10,587 nt of DNA from Chloroflexota bacterium. Lineage in GTDB: Bacteria > Chloroflexota > Dehalococcoidia > Dehalococcoidales > UBA2162. The notes below the pieces were generated by a model, which worked only from the letters and a program-made list of their open reading frames with translations, was not told where the DNA came from and did not search any database. The stretch is taken from positions 1 through 10,587 of the forward strand of contig JACPSA010000004.1 of NCBI GenBank assembly GCA_016193545.1, written 5' to 3'. Below are positions 1 to 6,293 of this stretch, one piece after another (position 1 is the stretch's first letter; each line of letters begins with the position of its first letter). A program made the translations under genes and the position numbers.

Positions 1-952
1 GCGTAATTCTTGGCTTCCTATGCCGTCTAAACGCTTTGTCCATGCTGACTTTGGCTATGGGTGTTTTGGTTAAGGGTGTGGACGTGCTTTGCTTCGATAC
101 AGGGACACGGGCTAAATCAGCCCAGTTCTTAACATCATACTCTACATTGGCTTCCTCGGCTGGCGTCTTACCTTCAAGGCTCTCATGTGGTTTGAAGTAA
201 TTGTAGTAAATCAGCCAGCCGTCTGTGAATTGCTTTAGAGTCTCAAAGTCCCTGAATGAGCGGATAACCTTAGTCCTATCCTTCAGTGTCCCGTGAAAAC
301 GCTCAATCTGGCTTGTGCTTTCACCACTAGACTTAACCTTGAACGGGCTACCCTGAACGTGCTCGGTATCCGCACCGAAAGCCTTTTCGATACCGTCCAG
401 ATAGGAATAGTTCTGGTCGGTTATGACTTGCTTTGGAGTTTTGCCAGCCCGTTTAGCAGCATCCCTCATTAGTGCTTCGGCATCATTTGTAGTTCGGGAT
501 ATTGCGACACGTGATGCCAGTAGGTAACGTGTCTTCGTGTCGATTATGTCGTAGAACCAGAGTTTATGTTGCCCGTCTACGTCCAGCATCGTTTCATCGG
601 CTACCCAAACATCACCTACTTGCGGGTGATAGTCTTTGAATTGCTTTGAGGCTAAATCGGTATATTTCTCTACCCAACCGAATACGACAGACTTTGAGGG
701 ATAATAACCATGCTCTTGTTTAAGATGACTCCGAATCTCATTGATGCTCATGCCTGTGTAATACATGGACAAAGCCGAACTCACATATTCAGCAGGCACT
801 TTCATATGGAATACACCTTCAGCTTTGAACTTGCGCTGGCACGACTTACAGAAGTATCTCGGAACGCCTTTATAGCTGCCGAACTTGACTACAGCATCCG
901 AGCCACAATTTTTACAGGTTATCGTTTTAGTAATCGTTTCCTCTATTGCCAT
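1..952 (-). CDS. DDE transposase, IS6/IS240-like, with N-terminal zinc ribbon (3' end beyond window)
   Basis: The minus-strand frame stays open from an ATG at 952 to the left edge, giving about 317 residues without a stop, so the C-terminus lies outside. Residues 13-38 form a zinc ribbon (C13, C16, C35, C38). Residues 50-95 look like a helix-turn-helix region. An RNase-H-like DDE catalytic core follows: D119 in the context WVADET, D179 in ITDQN, and E217 in SQIERFHG. The tail reads IYYNYFKPHESL then KTPAEEA, typical of IS6/IS240 and other rve-type transposases. Such enzymes cut and join element ends using two metal ions. The start is supported by a strong ribosome binding site (AAAGGGGGTG read on the minus strand) just upstream of the ATG. 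The catalytic triad is intact, so the enzyme may be active. The exact IS family is inferred from motifs; the core and carboxy-terminal signature are clear. Confidence 0.9.
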   Translation of the reverse strand, partial: MAIEETITKTITCKNCGSDAVVKFGSYKGVPRYFCKSCQRKFKAEGVFHMKVPAEYVSSALSMYYTGMSINEIRSHLKQEHGYYPSKSVVFGWVEKYTDLASKQFKDYHPQVGDVWVADETMLDVDGQHKLWFYDIIDTKTRYLLASRVAISRTTNDAEALMRDAAKRAGKTPKQVITDQNYSYLDGIEKAFGADTEHVQGSPFKVKSSGESTSQIERFHGTLKDRTKVIRSFRDFETLKQFTDGWLIYYNYFKPHESLEGKTPAEEANVEYDVKNWADLARVPVSKQSTSTPLTKTPIAKVSMDKAFRRHRKPRIT

Positions 953-978
953 ATATTCACCCCCTTTATTCTATGTTA

Positions 979-1011
979 AACCAAAATCAACCAAATCAGA
1001 AACTAACCAAA
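979..1011. repeat. Three AACCAAA direct repeats near the IS end
   Basis: The heptamer AACCAAA occurs at 979-985, 989-995 and 1005-1011, between the transposase start and the proposed IS end. Starts are 10 and 16 bp apart. Short subterminal repeats of this kind often serve as transposase binding sites; that role is inferred here. They may also overlap the transposase promoter on the minus strand, for which only a TAGAAT -10-like hexamer is recognisable. Confidence 0.4.
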
Positions 1012-1013
1012 AC

Positions 1014-1042
1014 TTGACAAAAGGAGACCCCGGCATTATAAA
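1014..1042 (+). promoter_or_regulatory. Sigma-70-type promoter, possibly an IS/host hybrid
   Basis: A consensus -35 box TTGACA (1014-1019) and a TATAAA -10 box (1037-1042) are separated by exactly 17 bp. This reads toward the solute-binding protein gene, with a predicted transcript start near 1049 and a leader of about 130 nt. The -35 box lies at the proposed IS terminus, while the spacer and -10 belong to a sequence repeated at 3140-3167, where no good -35 is present. The IS may therefore have supplied the -35, as known for IS26-type elements. Promoter strength and activity are inferred from consensus match only. Confidence 0.6.
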
Positions 1043-1051
1043 TAACACATA
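1024..1051 (+). repeat. 28-bp direct repeat, copy 1 (upstream of the solute-binding gene)
   Basis: This 28-bp block is identical to 3140-3167. Allowing one mismatch the match extends to 33 bp (1019-1051 against 3135-3167). It contains the TATAAA -10-like box. The two copies flank the solute-binding protein gene in the same orientation. Confidence 0.85.
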
Positions 1052-1069
1052 TTCAGGGAAAGTCCGCAA

Positions 1070-1227
1070 TTTTAAATCAAATAAATGGGGGAAAGAAATG
1101 CAAAGAAGAATCGTCTGGTTGATAGTGAGCTGTGTGGTAGTGTTATCCTTTTAAATCAAATAAATGGGGGAAAGAAATGCAAAGAAGAATCGTCTGGTTG
1201 ATAGTGAGCTGTGTGGTAGTGTTATCC
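1070..1227 (+). repeat. Perfect 79-bp tandem duplication spanning RBS, start codon and signal-peptide start
   Basis: Copy 1 (1070-1148) and copy 2 (1149-1227) are identical over 79 bp and directly abut. Each copy carries the AT-rich leader, a GGGGG ribosome binding site, the ATG and the first 17 codons of the solute-binding lipoprotein. Because 79 is not a multiple of three, copy 1 is out of frame with copy 2 and closes at a TAA (1152-1154). The absence of any mismatch points to a very recent event or to a sequencing or assembly artefact. Confidence 0.95.
1098..1154 (+). pseudogene. Orphan 18-codon duplicate of the lipoprotein start (leader-like ORF)
   Basis: The upstream duplication copy begins with its own ribosome binding site and ATG (1098) and encodes MQRRIVWLIVSCVVVLSF before a TAA. 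The first 17 residues equal those of the real lipoprotein; the last comes from the duplication junction. It ends 22 nt before the functional ATG at 1177. It is either non-functional debris of the duplication or an accidental leader peptide that competes with or couples to translation of the downstream gene. Nothing in the sequence shows which. Confidence 0.6.
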
Positions 1228-3012
1228 CTGATACTGGCATCCTGCGCGCCGGCGGCACCAACAACTCCAACAGCACCCACCGCACCGACAACTCCCACAG
1301 CACCGACAGCCCCAACTACGCCAACGACACCCTCGGCACCAGCGGCACCAACAACAGAGGTACCGAAGTATGGCGGACAGCTTAACCTTGTTGAACAAGA
1401 CCCGATACAGGGTTTTGCCCCAGTTATTTTTGAAACAACCGGACCACGGACTGTTATTCTCGCTAATGGGGTGTTATGGGGAGCGGACTGGACCAAAGGA
1501 ATGGCTGGCTCCGGTGAGGCGCGCTGGCCGGCTGCTATCCGGTCGCTTGCTTTGAGTACGATGAAGCTGGCGGAGAGCTATGAGTTGGTTGGCAACGATA
1601 CCTTCATCTTTCGTATCCGCAAAGGGATTCACTTTGCTCTTAACCCGGCCAGCGAGGCCAGCCGTCTGGTAAATGGCAGAGAACTGACTGCTTCCGATGT
1701 GGCCTATTCCCTTAATGCCTGGTTTCATGACCCCGAAAGCGTACTGCAGTCCAGATATACACCCGAACAGCGCCAGGTATCGTTTGAAGTAGTAGATAAA
1801 TACACGGTTAAAGCTAAGACAAAGCCGGAAGTCCTTGACACAGTATTCTATTGGACTGGTGAGTCTAGTTCTATCTTCCCGCCAGAGGTATATGAGAAGT
1901 ACAACAAGATGCGCGACTGGCAGAATTCCGTTGGCATGGGAGCGTATATCCTGACCGATGTTGTTGTGGGAAGTTCAGCGACTCTGGTGAGGAACCCTAA
2001 CTACTGGGAGAGAGACCCCATCGGGCCGGGGAAAGGGCAGCAATTACCCTACCTGGACCGCGTCAAGTTTGTAATTATAGCCGATTCATCTACCCGGCAG
2101 GCAGGATTCCGGACGGGCAAGATTGACATACTGGCTGGTGCCGGTCGCAATTCGGCCATCAATGCAGAAGATGCGAAGCAGATGCTGAAGACTCGCCCCG
2201 AAGTGTCGTATTTCAGCTATGTTACTAGCGGTCCGACGGCGATAAGGCTGAGGGTGGACAAACCGGAACTACCCGCGTACAACATCAAAGTTCGCCAGGC
2301 GCTCACCATGGCCATCGACTACAATACCATCATCAAGGACTACTTTAAGGGTGAAGCTGAACTGGCTTACCCAGTGGTGCCCTGGCCGGAATGGCTACCG
2401 ATGTACACACCGATGGCGCAACAAAATGAGGTAGTCCGGGATATGTACACCTACCAGCCGGAGAAGGCCAAGAAGCTCCTGGCAGAAGCGGGCTATCCCA
2501 ACGGCTTCAAGATAAGCGTGATTACTCAGACAGCGCAGGTGGATGACCTGTCGGTGATTAAATTCTACTGGGAGAAGATTGGCGTTAATCTGGAGATTGA
2601 TGTTAGGGAACGTGCTGTCTTCACCTCAATAACTGCTGGCAAGCAACACAAAGAGGCCGTCGGTGAGACGCTAGGTACCACTAATCCTTTAAACATAGAG
2701 AAGTGGCAACCAGGCACTAGTAGTAATGTCAACATGATTGATGCCCCCTACGTCAATGAGGTACTTTCAACTGTTCAGGCGGGGTTCTTGTTTCACGAAC
2801 GCGAGGTTTGGCCAGTGATGAAGGACTTCTTTAGTTACGCCGCAGAGCAGGCCTGGAACATCCAGTTCCCGGCCCCCATTATCTATCACCTGTGGCAGCC
2901 CTGGGTCAAGAATTACCATGGTGAGCACTACTCGGGGAGCAGGGGACCATGGCTTTTTGCCGCTACATACTCCTGGATTGACCAGGCTCTAAAGAAGTCA
3001 AAGGGCTTTTAA
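1177..3012 (+). CDS. ABC transporter solute-binding lipoprotein, peptide/nickel type (SBP_bac_5 family)
   Basis: This is the extracytoplasmic receptor of a peptide/nickel-type ABC importer, which captures ligand outside the membrane and delivers it to the permease. The 611-residue product starts with a lipoprotein signal peptide (about residues 1-22) ending in the lipobox LASC, so C23 would be lipidated. Residues 24-60 form an Ala/Pro/Thr-rich tether. The binding domain follows, with family hallmarks: LVRNPNYWERDP near residue 275, KVRQALTMAID near 372, and AKKLLAEAGYPNGF near 430. The ATG at 1177 is chosen over the duplicate ATG at 1098 because only the former stays in frame; GGGGG precedes it. 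An insertion sequence and a strong promoter lie upstream, and a DppC-type permease follows after 186 bp with a hairpin between. Ligand identity cannot be read from sequence: dipeptide, oligopeptide, nickel or another small molecule are all possible. Confidence 0.92.
   Translation: MQRRIVWLIVSCVVVLSLILASCAPAAPTTPTAPTAPTTPTAPTAPTTPTTPSAPAAPTTEVPKYGGQLNLVEQDPIQGFAPVIFETTGPRTVILANGVLWGADWTKGMAGSGEARWPAAIRSLALSTMKLAESYELVGNDTFIFRIRKGIHFALNPASEASRLVNGRELTASDVAYSLNAWFHDPESVLQSRYTPEQRQVSFEVVDKYTVKAKTKPEVLDTVFYWTGESSSIFPPEVYEKYNKMRDWQNSVGMGAYILTDVVVGSSATLVRNPNYWERDPIGPGKGQQLPYLDRVKFVIIADSSTRQAGFRTGKIDILAGAGRNSAINAEDAKQMLKTRPEVSYFSYVTSGPTAIRLRVDKPELPAYNIKVRQALTMAIDYNTIIKDYFKGEAELAYPVVPWPEWLPMYTPMAQQNEVVRDMYTYQPEKAKKLLAEAGYPNGFKISVITQTAQVDDLSVIKFYWEKIGVNLEIDVRERAVFTSITAGKQHKEAVGETLGTTNPLNIEKWQPGTSSNVNMIDAPYVNEVLSTVQAGFLFHEREVWPVMKDFFSYAAEQAWNIQFPAPIIYHLWQPWVKNYHGEHYSGSRGPWLFAATYSWIDQALKKSKGF
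1246..1356 (+). repeat. Low-complexity Ala/Pro/Thr-encoding tract
   Basis: About 110 bp of degenerate repeats based on ACA-CCG/ACT-CCA codons encode the flexible tether between the lipidated cysteine and the binding domain of the solute-binding protein. Similar tethers are known in lipoproteins of monoderm-like and Chloroflexota cells. The tract is prone to slippage, so its length may vary between strains. The reverse strand gives a Gly/Val/Ala-rich open frame that is not a gene. Confidence 0.7.
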
Positions 3013-3043
3013 GTCTTGGTATCGAGAAAGATACGCTAAGAGA

Positions 3044-3080
3044 CAGGGAGCTGGAAAACTCAAACCTTCCAGCCTCCCTG
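3044..3080 (+). terminator. Stable hairpin after the solute-binding gene (processing/stabiliser or weak terminator)
   Basis: CAGGGAG-CTGGAA (3044-3056) pairs with TTCCAG-C-CTCCCTG (3067-3080), giving a 13-bp stem with one bulged C and a 10-nt loop. It starts 31 bp after the stop codon. No U-run follows, so it is not a standard intrinsic terminator. Hairpins between a binding-protein gene and its permease gene are known to protect the upstream mRNA and lower permease expression; that is the likely role here. Confidence 0.55.
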
Positions 3081-3139
3081 AATTGAAGGATTTATTGACC
3101 CAAGGCTAACGGGTGGTCTGGCAGTCTATTCAGTAAAAT

Positions 3140-3167
3140 GAGACCCCGGCATTATAAATAACACATA
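3140..3167 (+). repeat. 28-bp direct repeat, copy 2 (upstream of the permease)
   Basis: This copy is identical to 1024-1051 and carries the same TATAAA (3153-3158). The hexamer 17 bp upstream is TCAGTA, a poor -35, so this copy is at best a weak promoter for the permease. The repeat begins 128 bp after the solute-binding gene and ends 31 bp before the permease start. Confidence 0.85.
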
Positions 3168-3198
3168 CTGATGAGAGAAGTGAAAAACGGGTGACAGT

Positions 3199-4143
3199 TT
3201 GAAAGCTACATCCCCGATAGCTGCACAGGAGCGAAAAAGGCATTCTTTCCTGGTTGACTTATTTCTCAGGCTGGTCAAAGAGAAACCGCTGGGCAGCTTT
3301 AGCGGGGTTCTCGTCATAATATTTTTCTTTGTCGGCATTTTTGCCGATTTCCTGGCTCCTTCTGGCTATAACGACATTATACTGGCTGACCGCCTCAGTC
3401 CCCCGTCAGCCAAGCATATTCTAGGGGCGGATAACCTGGGGCGGGACCTGCTCAGCCGCATTATTTACGGGGCTCGCATCTCGATGTATGTCGGACTGGC
3501 CTCATCTTTTATTGAGACCTCCCTCGCTACCTTCATCGGCCTTATTTGCGGGTGGTTTGGCGGTAAGACTGACATCACAATACAGAGGTTTGTTGATGCC
3601 TGGATGTGCTTTCCGTCGATGTTCATTTACCTAACGGTTATGGCTATCCTGGGGCCGGGACTGACACAGGTGATTCTTGTCTTGGGAGTCGCTGGGGGCA
3701 TCCGAGCCTCACGGACAATAAGAAGCGCCGTTATTGCCATTAGAGAGAATATCTACCTGGAGGCGGCTAAGGCTATCGGCGCGCCAAACCGAAGAATACT
3801 GACCCACCATATCCTACCCAATATTATGGCGCCCGTAATTATCATATTTACCATAAATGTCGGAGGCAATGTCATGGCAGAAGCTACCCTGAGCTTCCTG
3901 GGATTCGGCATTCCGCCCCCAATTCCAAGCTGGGGAGGCATGCTCAGTGGCAGCGGGCGCACCTACATGCTCCAGGCCCCGTGGATGGCGCTCTGGCCCG
4001 GACTGGCCCTGGGTATCGTAGTCTATACTATCAATATGCTGGGAGATGCCATGAGGGACTTACTGGACCCGCGGCTGAGGGGCGGTTTGGGACGCTATTC
4101 AGGAGTCAAGAGGAAGATGCCCCAGCAGTTGAGCCAGGCTTAA
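3199..4143 (+). CDS. ABC transporter permease, DppC/OppC type
   Basis: This is one of the two membrane subunits of a peptide/nickel-type ABC importer. The 314-residue product has an N-terminal OppC_N-like region (about 15-65, membrane helix at 35-53), the signature HILGADNLGRDLLSRIIYGA (73-92), and a BPD_transp_1 domain with about five further helices. The EAA loop that docks on the ATPase is at 188-208 (EAAKAIG to ILPN). The C-terminal DPRLRGG (290-296) is typical of DppC. The start is a TTG at 3199: the frame has an in-frame stop at 3181-3183 and no earlier ATG or GTG, and GGGTGA lies about 4 nt upstream of the TTG. The usual partner DppB and the ATPases DppD/DppF are not in this window, so the protein must work with subunits encoded elsewhere or is an operon remnant. 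All recognisable motifs are intact. Confidence 0.92.
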   Translation: MKATSPIAAQERKRHSFLVDLFLRLVKEKPLGSFSGVLVIIFFFVGIFADFLAPSGYNDIILADRLSPPSAKHILGADNLGRDLLSRIIYGARISMYVGLASSFIETSLATFIGLICGWFGGKTDITIQRFVDAWMCFPSMFIYLTVMAILGPGLTQVILVLGVAGGIRASRTIRSAVIAIRENIYLEAAKAIGAPNRRILTHHILPNIMAPVIIIFTINVGGNVMAEATLSFLGFGIPPPIPSWGGMLSGSGRTYMLQAPWMALWPGLALGIVVYTINMLGDAMRDLLDPRLRGGLGRYSGVKRKMPQQLSQA

Positions 4144-4206
4144 AGACTTGATAACCAGCCAAAACGGGTATATCCTTAAAGATATCAATTCCAGAAGGAG
4201 GTTATT

Positions 4207-5190
4207 ATGCCAGACAAGAAAACTAAGGTAGTGGATTGTCATTATCATGTAATCTCACCCAACCTGGCTAAGAAAATCGGCGCGGCCGCGCCAGTCCCTG
4301 AACTTTTTAAACGCGAACAATTGGTAACAGAAGAGGAGCAGCTCGAAACAGCCCAAAAGAGCGGCGTCGATGCCCTGTGGTTTTCTTTCCGAACGCCACC
4401 ATATTATGTTGGAGAAAAGGAAATCCTACCATCTTCTCCACACTGTCTGACCATAGCACGGACCGCCAATGATTATCTCGCCTCCGTATGCCAGCGCTAC
4501 CCTGGCCGATATATGGCCTTCGCCGACATTCCTCTTGCCCATGGCGATGCCGCTATTATTGAGATGAGGCGAGCTCTCAATGAACTTGACCTTAATGGCA
4601 TTTGCCTGCAGACTAACTATGAGGGGAAGTCTCTCGATGCGCCGGAATTCCGACCGTTCTTTGAGGAAGCCAATCGACTTAAGGCGGTTATTCATCTCCA
4701 TCCGATTACTCCCAGGGCTTCAGAGGAAGCACTCCGGGAATATTTCATGCAAGTGATATTGGGCTTTCCCTATGAGACAACCCTCACCATGGTCCGGCTG
4801 GCTTACGCCGGTGTCCTGGAGCAGTGCCCTGACCTTGCCTTCATCCTGAGCCATGCTGGCGGGACGATTCCCTACATCTGGTGGCGAATCAACATGCCCT
4901 ACATCAGCAACCGTCCGGGAAGCCACGAGCACATCAAAGCCCCGGCGACAGCATCTCTGGCGCGCTGCTATTACGATACGGCACTCAGCGAGGCTGACTC
5001 ATTGATGCTTGCCTATAAACGCGTTGGCGGCGACCACATACTGTTTGGCACGGACGTTCCCTACGGCACCAAGAACGCCACCGAACGTACCATGAAAGAA
5101 GTTGAAGCTATGGATGTACCAAAGACTGTAAAAAACAATATTATGAGCGGAAATGCCCTGGCACTCAGCCAGCGCTCCCGCGCCAAATGA
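4207..5190 (+). CDS. Amidohydrolase family protein (Amidohydro_2), first tandem copy
   Basis: This is a predicted metal-dependent hydrolase or decarboxylase with a TIM-barrel fold in the Amidohydro_2 group, which includes aminocarboxymuconate-semialdehyde decarboxylase, gamma-resorcylate decarboxylase and 2-pyrone-4,6-dicarboxylate hydrolase. Likely metal ligands are visible: H12 and H14 in the N-terminal HYH motif, H163/H165 in HLHP, H216 in ILSHAGG, and D283 in FGTDVPYG. The length (327 residues) suits the family. There is no signal peptide, so it should be cytoplasmic. AGAAGGAGG precedes the ATG. It lies 63 bp after the permease and 32 bp before its paralogue on the same strand, which suggests co-transcription and a role in processing an imported compound. 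The substrate is not identifiable from sequence. Confidence 0.88.
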   Translation: MPDKKTKVVDCHYHVISPNLAKKIGAAAPVPELFKREQLVTEEEQLETAQKSGVDALWFSFRTPPYYVGEKEILPSSPHCLTIARTANDYLASVCQRYPGRYMAFADIPLAHGDAAIIEMRRALNELDLNGICLQTNYEGKSLDAPEFRPFFEEANRLKAVIHLHPITPRASEEALREYFMQVILGFPYETTLTMVRLAYAGVLEQCPDLAFILSHAGGTIPYIWWRINMPYISNRPGSHEHIKAPATASLARCYYDTALSEADSLMLAYKRVGGDHILFGTDVPYGTKNATERTMKEVEAMDVPKTVKNNIMSGNALALSQRSRAK

Positions 5191-5222
5191 AGGCAACACA
5201 TAACACATAAGAGGAGGCTGCT

Positions 5223-6206
5223 ATGCCATACCAGAAGACAAAAGTTGTTGACGCCCATTACCACGTAGTCTCACCGAATTTGGCAAAAAAAATTAGCGCT
5301 TCCGTACCGATTCCTAACATCTTTAGGTCAGAACAATTGTCTACGGAAGAGGAACAACTGGAAACGGCCGAAAAGAACGGCGTCGATATTCTCTGGGTTT
5401 CTTTCCGAAGTTTAAGGCATCACGCTGGACCAAAGACAGTCCCGGCTTCATCTCCGCACTGTCTTACCACAGCACGGGTCGCCAATGATTATCTGGCTTC
5501 TGTGTGTCAGCGCTATCCCGGTCAGTTCATGGCCTTCGCTGATATCCCGCTGGCCCACGGCGACGCCGCTATTGTTGAGATGAGGCGTGCTCTCAAAGAG
5601 CTTGGCCTTCATGGCGTTTGCCTGCAGACTAACTATGATGGGAAGCCTCTCGATGCTCCGGAATTCCGACCGTTCTTTGATGAAGCCAATCGACTAAAGG
5701 CGGTTATTCATGTCCACCCACTCGCCCCTAGAGTTGCGGAAGAGGCGTTTCTAGATTCTTCTGCCGCGAGTTCAGTATTGGGGTTCACCTATGACACCAC
5801 CCTCACTTTTATTCGGCTGGCTTATGCCGGCGTCCTGGAGCAGCACCCTGACCTTACCTTCATCCTGAGCCATGCCGGCGGGACAATTCCCTTCCTCTGG
5901 TGGCGGATAAATATGCCCTATAACGGCAACCGCCCCGGCACTCGTGACCACATAAAAGCTCCGCCTACCAGCTACCTGGAACGCTGCTACTACGACACAG
6001 CACTCACCGATACGGAAACATTGATGTTCACCCGTAAGCGGGTTGGCGACCACCTTATCTTCGGCACAGATGCTCCTTATGGACCCAGAGACGGAGTCGA
6101 GCATACCCTGAAAACGGTCAAAGCAATGAAAATACCCAAGGAGACAAAGACTAAGATTATGAGCGGAAATGCCCTGGCTCTCAGCCGTCGCTCCCGCCAT
6201 AAATAG
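5223..6206 (+). CDS. Amidohydrolase family protein (Amidohydro_2), second tandem copy
   Basis: This paralogue of the preceding gene has the same length (327 residues) and about 70% identity by hand alignment. All putative metal ligands are kept: H12, H14, H163/H165, H217 and D283. Divergence concentrates at residues 61-75 and 167-181, which in this fold are likely loops around the active site, while the core blocks are nearly identical. That pattern suggests two active enzymes with different substrate ranges, or subunits of a hetero-oligomer. A strong ribosome binding site (GAGGAGG) precedes the ATG, and the 32-bp gap suggests co-transcription with the first copy. Like copy 1 it lacks a signal peptide. 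The duplication is old enough for clear protein divergence. Confidence 0.88.
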   Translation: MPYQKTKVVDAHYHVVSPNLAKKISASVPIPNIFRSEQLSTEEEQLETAEKNGVDILWVSFRSLRHHAGPKTVPASSPHCLTTARVANDYLASVCQRYPGQFMAFADIPLAHGDAAIVEMRRALKELGLHGVCLQTNYDGKPLDAPEFRPFFDEANRLKAVIHVHPLAPRVAEEAFLDSSAASSVLGFTYDTTLTFIRLAYAGVLEQHPDLTFILSHAGGTIPFLWWRINMPYNGNRPGTRDHIKAPPTSYLERCYYDTALTDTETLMFTRKRVGDHLIFGTDAPYGPRDGVEHTLKTVKAMKIPKETKTKIMSGNALALSRRSRHK

Positions 6207-6293
6207 AGACCATAGATTATTTTTGTTAATAAATTAGCAATGATTTGATGGAGTGTCAGTAAAGCAACAATAACCTCTCGATTGGAGGATACC

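Larger units (their letters stand above)
1..1019 (-). mobile_element. Insertion sequence, one end inside the window
   Basis: The element comprises the transposase gene plus about 65 bp of non-coding end. I place the inner boundary near 1019. From there rightward the DNA matches a second copy of a sequence at 3135-3167 that has no transposase beside it, so 1019-1051 is probably host DNA next to the insertion. Read inward, the proposed terminus is TGTCAAGTTTTGGTTAG. The other terminus and any target-site duplication lie outside the window, so the boundary is inferred, not proven. Confidence 0.6.

Noticed and set aside
979..1011. Short CRISPR-like array
   Set aside because: Seven-base repeats with gaps of only a few bases are far too short for CRISPR repeats and spacers, and no cas gene is present.
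885..1154. Plus-strand 89-codon frame ending in the lipoprotein signal sequence
   Set aside because: It overlaps the transposase start on the other strand, and its end is simply copy 1 of the 79-bp duplication read in frame. Only the 18 codons from the ATG at 1098 have a ribosome binding site.
1177..1245. Twin-arginine (Tat) signal from the RR near the N-terminus
   Set aside because: The RR lacks the rest of the Tat motif, and the LASC lipobox clearly fits a Sec lipoprotein signal.
1143..1496. Minus-strand open frame rich in Gly, Val and Ala
   Set aside because: It is the reverse complement of the Ala/Pro/Thr tether and start of the solute-binding gene; low-complexity codons keep the frame open by chance, and no ribosome binding site is seen.
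5772..6200. Minus-strand open frame of 142 codons inside the second amidohydrolase
   Set aside because: It lies entirely opposite a well-supported gene, has no recognisable domain, and a partly matching shadow exists opposite the first paralogue.
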